Shown in pieces: positions 53,171-64,000 of a stretch of 64,000 nt of DNA. The stretch's first letter is position 1, and each line of letters opens with the position of its first letter. Made by a program: the position numbers and the translations under genes. Source of the stretch: Chinchilla lanigera. Lineage: Eukaryota > Chordata > Mammalia > Rodentia > Chinchillidae. Below the pieces are notes generated by a model. The model made no database searches, was not told the DNA's origin, and saw only the letters and a program-made list of their open reading frames with translations. The DNA lies in contig NW_004955417.1 in the NCBI RefSeq assembly GCF_000276665.1, positions 23,380,900 through 23,444,899 of the forward strand, read 5' to 3'.

Positions 53171-54824
53171 GCTACAAGAACACAAATGAGAAGTATTACT
53201 AAATTCTAGGAAAATGTAAAACAGAAAAGTCTGATAGAGGCTCTGATAGACCACTGAAATCCTCCTTCACAGACTTACAGCAGAGTATAGAAGCTCGGCC
53301 TCTCTGGCTCAAGCTCAAAATGGCTCTCAAAGCCTGTCTCAGCTTTAGAGCTTTGTGTGACTTTGGCAGAGAACTTTATTGGGTCTGAATCACAGCATAA
53401 TTTCTCTTTCTGTACAGTCCTGCTTCCTTCTCCACTCTTTCACAGGTTTTGATCAAAAGACATCTCCTAATACATATCTAGCTCATTCATATCCATTTCA
53501 GAGACTAGTTCTTGTGGTTTACAGGAAGAGGTGTTGCAGATTTTAAAATGGAATCTGGAAAAGCTGCTAGGCAGCTGGCTGGCAATAAGGACTCCATAAC
53601 TGGTGGTCACTGAAACACAGACAGAAGAGCAAACATTTTTCTAGTGATGACCTCGGTGCCAGCTAGGTTAATGGGACTGCATTAATGACTGCAAGCCATT
53701 TGAGAGAAATGGAGGAAATAGAAATGGCAAGGACAGGGAAATATTAAATGAGTATTGCCAAACTATTGCTAAACTTGACCAATGCTGCAGGAAAAGATGA
53801 GAAAATCACCAAATCTTCATAGTTAATCACCAAGTAAAATCTAAGTGTGAATGCCAGAGAGCCTCCTTGGTAGCATAACAAAGACTTTCTCAGCACCTGA
53901 GTTATAAAAGCAAAGGATTAGGATTTAGTAATGATTAGTTAAACCCTACAGATTAAGTTTTCAACCATGACACATAAGGTGGAGAAATATGAATTAGTAG
54001 ACCTGAAAATCTTAAACACCTTAATTCTTTTGAATGCTCTGAGTATCAAGGAGCTGCCCACTCCTCCAACTCTGCTTTAGAGAGACAGGAGCATAAAAGA
54101 AATACACACAACTCCTCCCACACAAATATAGCAAAACTGATTAGGGCAACTACTTCCTCATATCAACAGAAGAAGGCAGCTTGTATCTCGTCCCATACAA
54201 TTTGTGCCACTCCCAAAATCTTTTCCTGACCTCCTGTCTTAGTTATCAAGCTAACAAGGAAGAGTTGAGTCACAACCCAACCCACCTGGGATTGTGCTAT
54301 ACCTAGAAAAGGAGGAAAGTGACGTACCCTAGCTGCATGATCCTTTCTATATGTACAGAATGAGCTGTAAGAGTACACCCAAGAATGGATTCTGTGGTAC
54401 CTTGGCAATGCCATGAAGTTGGGCTAAAAAGTATTTTGACAGTATGGAACTGCTCTTCTAGAATACAGGGCTCAACACACTGACAAAGAGTCTAAGAAAA
54501 TGATCCCAGCATACTACAAGGTTGGATATTAGAGGCATGGAAACAGCAATGACGCATATGATAGGAAAGGGAAATTCCAAAGTATGCATGGCAGGAGGTA
54601 GAAGAGACAATTAAAAGACTCAGTGCAGTGGATACATGAGGTGGATGTACTACAGTATGTACAGCTGGGAAACTCAACAGGTAATGTGGTTTAGTGAATG
54701 GGGCTGGAAGCATTAAGAGATGAGCTGGTGAAAGGGACACCGATGCCACCCAGAAGACCATTGGTGGTTCTCGGGGATAGGGCTTACAGCCAAGGAGAAC
54801 TGATATGAAAGAATTATGGGATAG
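53171..54824. other. Single-copy DNA
   Basis: About 1.65 kb with no recognised repeat or gene. Open frames are short and lack family features. Confidence 0.4.
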
Positions 54825-54926
54825 GGGGTTGGGGATTTAGCTCAGCAGCACAGCACCTGCCTGGCAAGGGTGAGGTTGCAAGTTCAATTCCCAGTACCAA
54901 AAGGAAAAGAAAAAAAAAACAAAAAA
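54825..54926 (+). mobile_element. ID SINE
   Basis: GGGGTTGGGGATTTAGCTCA, CACCTGCCTGGCAAGGG, then AAGTTCAATTCCCAGTACC and an A-rich tail. There is no clear target duplication. Confidence 0.9.
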
Positions 54927-54994
54927 GACTTTTAAGTTGACTGAATCAGAACACCCAAATAGCTTAGGATATCTCTCTTAATCAAAGTTAACAG

Positions 54995-55383
54995 TGTTCT
55001 GCTTTGATTACCATAAGAAAATGCTACAGATCATGTGGTCTAAATAGCAGAAATTTAGCTCACAGTTCTGGAGGAGGGCAAGACCAAGATCAAAGTCTAG
55101 TAAAGTTTACAGTGTGGCAAAGACTCTGTTCCTGGCTTGCAGAAGGCTGTCTTTTCTCTGGGTCCCCATATAGCATAGAAGAGAGAAAGAACAGACAAAG
55201 AGAAAGGCAGAGACAGAGAGATTTCTCTTCTAAGGGCACTAATTCTATTGAGTGAGGAAACCATTCTAATGACCTTTTAACCTTAATAACTTTCTTATAG
55301 TCCTTGTCTCCAAATATACATGCTTTGGGGTTAGAATTTAAAATATGAATTTGGGGGAGACAAAATTCAGTCCATAGCATAAC
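54995..55383 (-). mobile_element. Antisense MLT/MST-like LTR
   Basis: GTTCTGCTTTGATTACCATAAG, TTTAGCTCACAGTTCTGGAGG, AAGACCAAGATCAAAG and AAAATATGAATTTGGGGG, then CAGTCCATAGCATAAC, follow the antisense of an old MaLR LTR. Similar in type to 7164-7735. Confidence 0.65.
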
Positions 55384-55427
55384 TTCAATCACGTCTTATC
55401 ACAAGTTATCTTAACGGTGAAACTGCT

Positions 55428-55520
55428 GTTTGAATAACTTTAATTGTATTTAAATAATTTCATTTGTATTTGAACAACTTTAACTGTTTGTAATTGTAAT
55501 TAATTGTAATTGTAATTAGT
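55428..55520. repeat. AT-rich imperfect repeats of a TTTAATTGTA-like unit
   Basis: A run of TTTAATTGTA, TTTGTATTTGAA, then TAATTGTAATTAATTGTAATTGTAATT. Simple-sequence expansion in AT-rich DNA. Confidence 0.8.
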
Positions 55521-56278
55521 CTGTATCTAAGCCAACCCGACCCATGAAAATGATCATCACACCAGTAGATAACTTAGTTAGACTTGTAGGTAAAACAGGG
55601 ATGACATTATAGTGTAACTATGGAGTCTGCATATATCATTCAATTTACTATAGTAATCCTCTCCCTAATCTTCTACCCAATATTGTCTCCTGCAGTAGGG
55701 CTCTTCCACCTTCAAAGGCATAAGAATCACCCGAGGATATTGTAAAGTTGTGGGCTGTGATTTAGCATTATGCATTTCTAATGAATTCACAGGGGAAGCT
55801 GATGATGCTAGTCTAGGAACCAGACTTTGAAGACCAAGCCTTGCAAATCTAATTGCTGAGCCCCCTCCACCAATATCCAAATTAGTCTTATTCTACTCTT
55901 TCACAAATAATTCTCCATTATGTCTCTAAGGATCCCCTAGATTCCTTACTTGTACCTAGAAATTAGTTGCTAGATGTTATTGTGCTAGACCTGAAATTCT
56001 GAATATCTTTCTCCCAATATTAATACCTCATAACAAGTTTATATTGCCCTCCTGGAGTCCTGGCTTCTACATTCCCTGAAACAACTAATTTCTCAGGTCA
56101 TGATTCTACTCCCTGTAGGGCTGGTCAGGACCTCATGGACCCAGAACCACTATTCCTCCTGGCCGAGGACACATTAATCTTATTTCTTCCTGATATATTG
56201 ATAATATTTTAGCGGCCTCATTACTCCTCCTGGTATGGGATCTGGTCTGGGCTTTAGTTCCCACTAAAAGATATTATA
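55521..56278. other. Single-copy DNA
   Basis: No transposon or gene recognised in this ~760-bp stretch. Confidence 0.35.
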
Positions 56279-56359
56279 GGGGCTGGGGATTTAGCTCAGC
56301 GGCACAGCGACTACCTGGCAAGCACAAGGTCATGAGTTCGATTCCCGGTACTGGAAAAA
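56279..56359 (+). mobile_element. ID SINE
   Basis: GGGGCTGGGGATTTAGCTCA, a TACCTGGCAAGCACAAG block, GAGTTCGATTCCCGGTACTGG and an A tail. A perfect 13-bp target duplication, AAAAGATATTATA, lies at 56266-56278 and 56360-56372. Confidence 0.95.
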
Positions 56360-56507
56360 AAAAGATATTATAATGCCTTTTAATATTGGAGAAAGAGGAA
56401 CTCCATATTTTTATACACAGAAGTCACCTTGTTTGCTGAGACAAATCCAACCATCTCCGCCTATATTGTTGCATTAGCAATAGCTGTCAGATGTTCGTAT
56501 TTACAAG

Positions 56508-56897
56508 TTTAATTGTATCTGCTCAAATTCATATTTATGAAGTCCTGATCCCCCATATTTCAAAATGTGACTAGATTTGGAGAATAATCTTCAAATAAAT
56601 AACTAAGGTAAAATGAAGCCACAAGGGCAGGGTACAAAGCTCCAATCCAATATGACCAATATCTTTTTAAGAAGAAGAGATTAGAACATACAGGAAAAAT
56701 CACGTGAGGGCACAGTGAGAAGACAGCCATCTGTAAACCAAAAGAGAGGCCACGGAAAAAACCAAACCTACTTCACCTTGGTCTTGGACTTCCAGCCTCC
56801 AGAACTCTGAGAAAATAAATTTCTATTGTTAAAGCCACCAAGATTGTGGTTTTCTGTTTTTTTTTTTTTATGACAGCCTTAGCAAACAAATACTCTT
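56508..56897 (+). mobile_element. Old MLT/MST-like LTR (sense)
   Basis: CAAATTCATATTTATGAAGTCC, GATTAGAACATACAGG, GTGAGGGCACAGTGAGAAGAC, TTGGTCTTGGACTTCCAGCC and GAGAAAATAAATTTCTATTGTTAAAGCC, ending TGTGGTTTTCTG...ATGACAGCC. This is the classical MLT1/MST order, preserved to the end. AATAAA is present near 56813. Confidence 0.8.
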
Positions 56898-57554
56898 GGC
56901 AGAGTAAGTTTTTATTTCTTCAATTTCTGCATGTTGGCTGGGACCGTCTTGTTGAGCACACTTGGACTCGCTCAAGAACCTGGTCTCAGGTTAAGAGCCT
57001 AGTGAAGGAGACAAGATGGATTGCAGCTCACTTGGGCAAAATACCCAGCTGCTGTTGAGCCAGGTAGTTCTCTGTGTACCTCTGCTCCTCTTTGGACCAC
57101 AGAGCTAGGAAGGCAAGCTCTTCCCTTGCAGAAGCCAAAAGCACAAAAAGGCAAGCAGAATTCAGCAATGATGCTAGGGGCCTGCAGTCTGGAGGGTCCC
57201 ACTACTTCTTTCATAATCACACCACTGGCCAAGGCAAGTCCTGTGCCCAGAGTTAAGGTGTTGGGAAACATACTGAGCTCACACCAAGGCCAAGGAAATA
57301 CGGAGGCTACCAGTTCACTCCGTCATGACCTTCAAGCTTACATAGTTACTCTAGGGGGAAAATAAAGTATATACCAGTGCATCTATATCTATCATTGTGT
57401 GTTTAAATTTGTCTCCCTGACTTACTTTGAGCTCACACTTTTTCTGCGACTCTAAAGAGGTTAGCTCAGTTCCCGGAACATCGCCCACTGGGGGCATCGC
57501 AACGTGGATGAGAGTACACAGTACATCCCAGGTCCCGCTCTGTGTATGCAGCAT
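56898..57554. other. Single-copy DNA
   Basis: A plus frame of 114 codons (57021-57365) overlaps a 90-codon minus frame (56999-57271). Neither has a known motif. Slightly GC-richer. No gene is called. Confidence 0.35.
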
Positions 57555-57735
57555 CTGCCAAGTACTGGCTGGGTGGCCCCAGGAAACTACTTAAACTCTC
57601 TGTGCATCTTTTCACTAAATGTAGGATAGGGCTAAGCTATTACCTGCCTAAAGGTTATTGTAAAACTTAAAAGAATCAGTATTTATAAAGCCATTCAGAT
57701 AGCACTTGGCTTATAGCAAAGATTGGCCCAATATT
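57555..57735 (+). mobile_element. MIR SINE
   Basis: CTGGCTGGGTGGCCCCAGGAAACTACTTAAACTCTCTGTGCATC, GGATAGGGCTAAGC and TTAAAAGAATCAGTATTTATAAAGCC match MIR. Confidence 0.7.
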
Positions 57736-58379
57736 AAAAAATTTACACTGTGATTATTTGCTTTCCTCTCCCCTCTGACCCTTTACTTGTTCGCTCTATT
57801 TTGTGAGGTTTTTTTGGTCAAGTACTCTGTCTAAAATTATTTTGTCTGAGGAGCACAGACTTGGGGTCACTCGAATCTGTGTGCAAACCTTAATTTTGTT
57901 ACCAACCAATTAGAAATTGCTTAATTTCTCTTGACCTTGCCCTCTGTGTTCATGTGTCTGCTTATCAAACATTTTTATCTTGTCTGCAAGAAAATAAGCT
58001 CTATCAAGACAAGATGATGTCCACCTTGCACACAGCTCCATCCCCAGGCCCAATATTATACTTCATCTACTGTGGGTTTAAAAATTATTTTTTTTTACTA
58101 AATTCATGTATGAATGAATAAGCATCTAGTATTTTTCAGTTACTAGATTTAGCTATCTAGGACAGACTGAGGACCTAGGGATGGCCTTGTCCTTGCTAGC
58201 ATTTATAATTGGGAAACAAACAATAGTCAGCTCTCACAAGGTTATTATGGAGTCCAAGCAGATAGTGTATACAGAGCTGAGGGGAATGCTTTGCACTTAA
58301 TTAGAGGCACCATGACTGGGATCCCAAAATTATTTCAATAAAAGATATTTTAATATGATGCATTACTACAGTAATATGT
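57736..58379. other. Mostly single-copy DNA
   Basis: A weak MIR-like piece lies at about 58230-58310 (AAGGTTATTATGGAGTCC). No gene is recognised. Confidence 0.35.
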
Positions 58380-58804
58380 TGTCTTGATTGCTTTCTCATT
58401 GCTGAGACAAAATACCTGACACCCACAAATTAAAGGAGGAAACGTTTACTTCTGCTCACATTTTGTAGAGGTTTCAGTCCCGAGTTAGTGGGCTCCGAGG
58501 TAGGGTGGCATGGCAGAGGGGCATCGCAGAGGAAAAACAGTCCATGGCAGAGCAGTCAGGAGGCAGCAGCAGCAGCCTGCCTTCTTCCTGACCCTCTATA
58601 TTCCATGCAGGCTGCCACCAGGTTGGGTGGTGCCATCCACAAAGAGGGTGAAGCTTCCATTAGCCACACACATAATTATGCTAAACAAATTTAGTTATCA
58701 TGTGCCCTAATCCGGTATCACACATCCACGATCCAGCCACCTCCCAAAAGCCCACCTATGAGTGCATCAGGCTTTAGAGGGACATCCGTATATAAACAGT
58801 AACA
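58380..58804 (-). mobile_element. Antisense solo MaLR LTR, complete
   Basis: TGTCTTGATTGCTTTCTCATTG, ACCTGACACCCACAAATTAAAGGAGG, CCTATGAGTGCATCAGGC and AGAGGGACATCCGTATATAAAC, ending AGTAACA. The flanks TATGT (58375-58379) and TATAT (58805-58809) match at four of five positions. A CAG-rich stretch lies at 58561-58577. Confidence 0.8.
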
Positions 58805-58809
58805 TATAT

Positions 58810-60213
58810 CAAAAAATGCTCAGAAGCAAAGTGTCTCTGAGTTTATATACCTCATTTTAAGAAAAAATCACACACCGAGCAACACTTGAGTAACCTAAGA
58901 GAAATTTCCTAGTGTTGATTAACGTTGAATTATGATTGCAATAGAAAATAAGCATGGAAAAAAGAAACAAAAAAGAAAAGAATAAATGAATGAAAAGTTC
59001 CAGGGACTGAACAGAATAGCAAAGACTTGGCGTTGACGTTTGCATAGTGCTTTCTCAGCAAAAAATAAATCACTTTCACGATTTGCACAGCCCACATCTC
59101 AGCCAGAAACAACTTTCCCTGGAGGGATGGAAGCCTCAGAGAACAAATTCTCTCAGAAGTAGTATGATGATTCATGAGATGACTCCTAGGGAGATTGTCA
59201 GATATAAAATTATCAGGAAAGAGAGAGGGACCGGCAGAGGGAGAGAGAAAGATCACAGTGATTCATCACACTTATTTGTTGTTGATCATTCATTCGGTGC
59301 TATTTCTAGGTAACAGTCTGAAAAGAGGTAAAAGGATGTTGAAATGTGAAGTTTACAAAACTGGTTGCCTAAGGACACCAAAAAGGAGTCTGTGTCAAGA
59401 TGTTTCAAGGGGAGTGAGTTTGGCTTCAATGATTCCTGAGGTTGGGGGTCTTCTGGGAATCCCCCTTGGCAAAATTGCAATAGCTGCACAATTGGAAATC
59501 TTGTGCCACCTCTTTTTGAAACACCCAGTAGATGTTTAATGGCATCACAATTTACTTCTGAATGATTAACGTGGCCTCCTCTCTTATCCTGAAATGAACC
59601 GTGAATAGTAACAACATTTCATCTTGCTGGGGGAAATCACAGAATTGATTTCAGAGTCTTAAATGTCTTAAAGTACACATAGTCCCCTTCTTCACTGAGC
59701 ACTGAAAAGACTAAGGAATCACATGCATTTCTGAGCTCATGAGACCCTTATGACAGTGCAAGAGAACAGATTTAGGAGGAAGGAGATATTGACCAGCTAG
59801 GCAATCAATTGATTCAATTAATTATTAAGAACACTATAATGAGTTAGCTGTGGGCCGATTTTAGCAATAGACATTTTGGGAAATGCTTATGTTCCTTAAA
59901 CACTGGACTAATTGACACTTCCTGCAATGGGTTTTCACATTTCAAGCAGAAGCATTATCAAGATCTGGCCTCTACTTCCACAGCCAGCATTTTTCAAATA
60001 CGTTAGCAATGCTAGGCTTTGATTGTAGTGTTGGACAGAGAGATCTCTTCCCACCCAAAGAAAGTTGGCCCAGGCAATGGGTGCGAAGGCTTTTTGCTAT
60101 GTGATGCCTGTAACACAGTAATTCCCCTAATGATTTAAATTCCAGAAATCTCACTTTGCAATAAACCACTGTCACATCGAGGTGAGGTCAAGGGTAATGT
60201 GCAGAGGGTATGT
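58810..60213. other. Repeat-poor single-copy stretch
   Basis: About 1.4 kb. No transposon is recognised. 59840-60180 is composition-balanced and free of repeats, a possible conserved element. Frames of up to 114 codons show no known family. Confidence 0.4.
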
Positions 60214-60450
60214 GTTCATTCAATCAGGATTTATTGAATAACTATCCTGGATTAATCCCTGTAGCTCAGGATTGAATAATAGCATCTTCACTGATATAGA
60301 AATATGAACAATGGTGTCACCACAAGGAGGATGATGAAGGCCATCAGCGAAGGAAGCAGAGCAAAACAATTTTAAACAGTCTTGAAGAATGAAAGGAAGG
60401 TTTCCTGGTGGAACAGTAGGGAGAGGAATTCCAAGCAGATTTCTTGTTGA
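60214..60450. mobile_element. Possible L2-type relic
   Basis: TTCATTCAATCAGGATTTATTGAATAAC, then CCCTGTAGCTCAGGATTG, and a later AATGAAAGGAAGGTTTCCTGG with GAGGAATTCCAAGCAG, follow the L2 3' order. Diverged. Confidence 0.5.
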
Positions 60451-60454
60451 TATT

Positions 60455-60645
60455 AACAGGTAGCATTTATCACATGCTTTCTACAGACCTCATGCTGTGC
60501 TAAGGGCTTTGTGTGCATTTGTTAGATTCATTCTCACAATCCCAAGAGACAGATACTATTTTTATGCTATTTTTAAATAGCACAGTTGAAAACTCAAGAA
60601 ATCCAATACTCAAGCTCATATAGACAGTGAGTAGCAGTCTTGATT
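60455..60645 (-). mobile_element. MIR SINE, antisense
   Basis: AGCATTTATCACATGC, CATGCTGTGCTAAGGGC, AGATTCATTCTCACAATCCC and AGTTGAAAACTCAAG match antisense MIR. Confidence 0.65.
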
Positions 60646-61106
60646 GCACCTTTGTTTTTTTCAGTAACAAATGAAATATTTCCCAGTATGGTCATATTCC
60701 TTTTGCTGATTTAAAATTTATTCAACAATAAAATTGTTATTTGGTTTCCTAAATTTATTACCAGTAGGTGAAGTATTGAGTTTATTAATGCAATCATTGA
60801 TATTCCAGATGCTTCTTGGGTTTTAGAAGTTTTAAATGTGCATCTATTTATGGAATAGTCTCTTCTGAACAAACTTCATTTCTAGTCCATGAAACCAAGC
60901 CTCCGAAGTTGGACTGGGATTTCAGCTCAATAAAGAGTCTTGGGGTAGCTGCTAATAGAAGACTTCAATGAGATCAAAGGCACATAGTCTAGAGTCAGGT
61001 TCTAAATCAAATTAAGGCAAGAACTAAGGAAAAGACAAGAAAAGCAAAGAGACCAACTTTTTAAAAAAATGTCAAAGGAAGTAGAGGGGTTTTGAAGGTA
61101 AGGTAT
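60646..61106. other. Single-copy DNA
   Basis: No gene or transposon recognised. Confidence 0.35.
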
Positions 61107-61188
61107 GCCCTGGCAATATAGCTCAGTGGTAAAAGGCTCATGTAGCATTCACCAGGCCCTGGATTCAATCCCCACAATGGAAAAAAAG
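61107..61188 (+). mobile_element. Diverged ID-type SINE
   Basis: CCCTGGCAATATAGCTCAGTGG, then CATTCACCAGGCCCTGG, GATTCAATCCCCACAATGG and a short A tail. The tRNA-like boxes fit, but the body differs from the main ID type of this window, for example AGTGG instead of AGCGGC. It is older or a different subfamily. Confidence 0.8.
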
Positions 61189-61189
61189 A

Positions 61190-61984
61190 TATGGAAGAAT
61201 ACTCTGATCTCTTAGGATTTGACCATACAGGTCAGTATTTATATCACTTCTGTGGCCAACGACAATGATTTTACTTGTTAACAGAGCATAATACCTCAAT
61301 GTTTCTTTCCAGAAGAGAAAGTTACTATTCTTTATTAAGCTAAGTTTTGTCTGAACATTTGATAAGTCTATTAATCAACACTTTAATATTTTCTCAAGCT
61401 TAGAAGTACATGTAGAAGAAAGCAAAATTTCGTCTGAATTCTGTGCATTGCATTGGTGAAATCCACCCTGCTTACCAAAGAAATGTGCATGATGTGAAAG
61501 CCTTTGGTGGTTCTAGGAAGGATGGGACCAGAACAGCAGAGTGAGTGGCTAAGCAGAGGAGCACTGGGTACTGCTTTAGATGAGGAGGTCAGTATCCACC
61601 TCTCTCACTTTCAGTGGATCTCGAAGTGAAGAGGAGGCACCCATGCAAAGGGACAGACAAAGAAAGTTCTAGGTAGAGGTGATAGCAAGGACAAAAGCTA
61701 CAGAGTGTCAGCACCCTTATTGCTCAAAGAACAGACACATGGGTTTGATTAGGGCAGATTGTCAAACCCATGTGGCTCCTCAGGGAGTTGTACCATGTAG
61801 GATGAGTGCTTGGAACTTCCAGAAGGCACTGAGACCATGGACGAGTGACTTTCCAGGCAGCTGTTCTCTTTTACAAGCTAACAGCAAAGCACCCACAGAT
61901 GGCTGCTGAGCTAAGCTTTGTTTTTTCACTTGAGTGTCAAAAAGCCATTTCCTATATACTCTGTTTTTCCTGGGGGGAAAGGTA
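61190..61984. other. Single-copy DNA with possible old repeat traces
   Basis: 61490-61900 has a loose L2-like flavour (GGAAGGATGGGACC, GAGTGAGTGGC) but too little to assign. No gene is recognised. Confidence 0.3.
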
Positions 61985-62110
61985 GCAGTGCTTAAGAGAT
62001 AGTGTTTAGAATCAGAGAGGTTAGCTTTTAATTTCAACTCTCTACCACATTCTAGATTCAATTATTTGAACAACTTAAGCCAATCTTCTCCCTTCACTTC
62101 TTTTTCTCCT
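61985..62110 (+). mobile_element. MIR fragment
   Basis: GATAGTGTTTAGAATCAGAGAGG and TTCAACTCTCTACCAC, then AACTTAAGCCAATCTTCTCCC, resemble the MIR 5' region. Diverged. Confidence 0.5.
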
Positions 62111-62401
62111 TATTTATTCCAGACTCCAAGGATGTTTACAACAAACATTCTCATGGTTGGTGGCTTGGTGACAGAATCTTGCCATAACCACAAACTACCC
62201 ATTCTTCATGTGCAGACCCAGGTCACATGCAACACAGAGGCATGATAAACTGAAGCATGCTCTGCACTCATACGTGGCCTGGTAATGAAGGGAAACTAGT
62301 AGTCTCAGAGTATCCCTCAACTAATGAGTGGAGAAGCCTAAGAATCATAAGCCCCCAGGGGATGCTTTTTCTCTTCAACATCCAATACTACACACACATT
62401 T

Positions 62402-62498
62402 ATTTATTTATTTATTTCTGTGGTATTGGGAATTGAATTCATGACTTCGTTCTTGCCAGGCAGGCGCTACGCCACTGAGCTATATTCCTGGCCCTATG
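62402..62498 (-). mobile_element. Antisense ID SINE with ATTT tail
   Basis: A (TTTA)n tail, TGTGGTATTGGGAATTGAATTC, GTTCTTGCCAGGCAGGCGC, then GCCACTGAGCTATATTCCTGGCCC. The flanks CACACATTT (62393-62401 and 62499-62507) form a 9-bp target duplication. Confidence 0.88.
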
Positions 62499-62507
62499 CA
62501 CACATTT

Positions 62508-63062
62508 TAGCTAAGGTCAATAACTTGTGTCTTGTCTCATCACAGCCTGAACAAAGATTCAAGATTTGCTATCCTGGAGCTTCCTTTCTAACCAAACTGA
62601 AAACATGTTAAATAATTCTGGTTGCTCTTTGCTCTTGATTCTTAACATAAATCTGGCTAAAAGCCCCCAACAGTAGCCATAATATCACCTTAGATTGCCT
62701 GATTAATTAGCCTGCTACCCTCAATTTTAGTCTCAGACAAAGTCTGGACAAGAGCAAAATGCAGACAAGCTTTCTGCCAAGGCAGAACACATATCATCTG
62801 TAGTCTAACAACTAATGCAGTTCTTTTCCCAGAAGAAACCTCTTGAACATGGTCTTTACCAGTAGAATTTCTATCAGCATTCTGGTCTTCTGAGCTCTGG
62901 CCAGACTCTCCCATCAAGTACTGCCTACACCTTTCCAGGATTGCTTTTTCATCCAGAATCTGAGAACCTTTCCAAACTCTTCCCATAAGCCAGATCCAAA
63001 TGCTCTGAACCACATGGTCAGGTACAGTCACAGCAATTACCCCACTTCTGGTACCAAATTTC
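62508..63062. other. Single-copy DNA
   Basis: A minus frame of 113 codons (62690-63031) is the longest nearby. It has no recognisable motif, so no gene is called. Confidence 0.3.
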
Positions 63063-63449
63063 TGTTTTAGTTACTTTCCTCATTGCTGAAACAAAATACC
63101 CTACACCCAGAGTTAAAGGACAAAAGGTTTATTTAGCTCACATCTTGTAATGGTTTCAGTCCATAATTGGCTGTCTCCAAGATAAGGTGACTTTATAGAG
63201 GAGAAACAGTTCATGGCATGCAGAAGGTAGCAAAGCAACAAGGGACAACCATAGCTCTTTCTATCTCCTATATCTTATTCATCCTACTTAGAGAAGGTAG
63301 TATTCATATCCTTCATCCTAGTGCCCTTGATGCTAGCATTGCACCATGAATCAATTCCAGCATCACATTCTAGATCCAGCCACCTCTGAAAAAGTCCCAT
63401 CTGTGACCACATGAGGCTTTGAGGGGACATCTAAACACAAGCCATAACA
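63063..63449 (-). mobile_element. Antisense MaLR LTR
   Basis: TGTTTTAGTTACTTTCCTCATTG, CCTACACCCAGAGTTAAAGGAC, ATAATTGGCTGTCTCC, AGATCCAGCCACCTCTG and GAGGGGACATCTAAACAC, ending CCATAACA. It belongs to the same group as 25497 and 43067. The 5-bp flanks do not match well, so the target duplication is uncertain. Confidence 0.75.
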
Positions 63450-64000
63450 ATATACTACCTTGCTACTGGATTTCTTTTCATCAGTGAGCCATAAAATGAT
63501 CCCAGAATACCGAAGACCAAGTATCAGAGCCCAACCTTCAGAAGAAAAGAGATGTGATTATCACAGTGGGAAGGGCTAGGGATCAATCAGGTTACCCTGA
63601 CCTAAACAGACCTATAGTAATGATTCAGGCATTAGAATATTCCAGGGAAAAATGATAGATGGACACCCCTTGAGGTATTAGTCCACTTACATTAGTATAA
63701 TTCTTACCCTTTCCCACCTCCTCCAAAAAATCAAGACCTGGTTAATACCAGCCAACACAGTAAAAACTTTTGCTCTTTACTCAATTTCCATATACAAAAT
63801 AGTTTACAGACCCAGGGATTAATGACTAAAGGCTAGGTTTGGGTTTTCTGATGAAGCATCCCATAATAGTATCATATGTGTAAATAACAGATATTTCCCA
63901 ATTTTACCCTGTCGAGTGACTGTGCTAGAGGAAAATGGAAAACTTAGATCTTTCCAACATAGCTCAACACAGAGTCTGATCTGACACTGGGACAAATGAC
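63450..64000. other. Single-copy DNA to the window end
   Basis: No recognised transposon or gene. Confidence 0.35.

Noticed and set aside
58510..58710. Glutamine-rich coding exon (CAG-rich stretch)
   Set aside because: It lies wholly inside an antisense MaLR LTR and the CAG run is short.

Overview
This window looks like intergenic or deep intronic DNA from a mammal, and the repeats point to a rodent. The evidence is thirteen copies of a tRNA-derived ID-type SINE, most beginning GGGGCTGGGGATTTAGCTC, and B1-type SINEs. One B1 copy carries the internal ~29-bp duplication that is a rodent B1 hallmark. The ID variant (AGCTCAGCGGCA...GTCGTGAGTTCG...CCCGGTACCGG) is unlike the mouse/rat consensus as I know it, so I lean to a non-murid rodent, possibly hystricognath; this species-level guess is inference. 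I found no gene with a convincing exon structure, no functional RNA gene, and nothing bacterial (no operons, CRISPR arrays or IS elements). Essentially every open frame seen is chance or transposon-derived.

Layout. 1-9 kb: relatively GC-rich, mostly single-copy DNA with an old ERVL/MaLR LTR, a MIR, an LTR of a second type and an unusual ~190-bp sequence present twice. 9-15.5 kb: a stack of LINE-1 fragments with nested IDs, a B1 and a 5'-inverted (twin-primed) L1. 15.6-18.6 kb: single-copy DNA with MIRs. 18.6-21.9 kb: old L1 pieces on both strands. 21.9-29.1 kb: a near full-length but dead + strand L1 (5' UTR containing a 100-bp assembly gap, ORF1, ORF2, 3' UTR), itself interrupted by a short L1 3' fragment and a MaLR LTR. 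29.1-30.9 kb: a mariner transposase fossil, then another twin-primed L1. 31-33.4 kb: MaLR LTR and ancient antisense L1. 33.6-34.4 kb: a possible pseudogene on the minus strand. 35-64 kb: single-copy DNA dotted with solo MaLR LTRs (several with 4/5 or 5/5 matching 5-bp target duplications), MIR/L2 relics, IDs, further L1 3' ends, and one interstitial telomeric (TTAGGG)n tract near 51.8 kb.

How the pieces relate. The content is a transposon archaeology record. MIR/L2 and mariner form the oldest layer, then ancient L1M and MLT-type LTRs, then a lineage L1 with ~155-bp repeated units in its 3' UTR, then MaLR solo LTRs, B1, and finally IDs with intact target-site duplications. L1 is the expected source of retrotransposition machinery for the SINEs. 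Nothing here forms a pathway, and I do not claim an undescribed functional system. The most unusual items are the recurring 5'-inverted L1 copies sharing a repeated 3'-UTR unit, the interstitial telomeric tract, the duplicated unclassified ~190-bp sequence, and the 33.6-34.4 kb reading frame.
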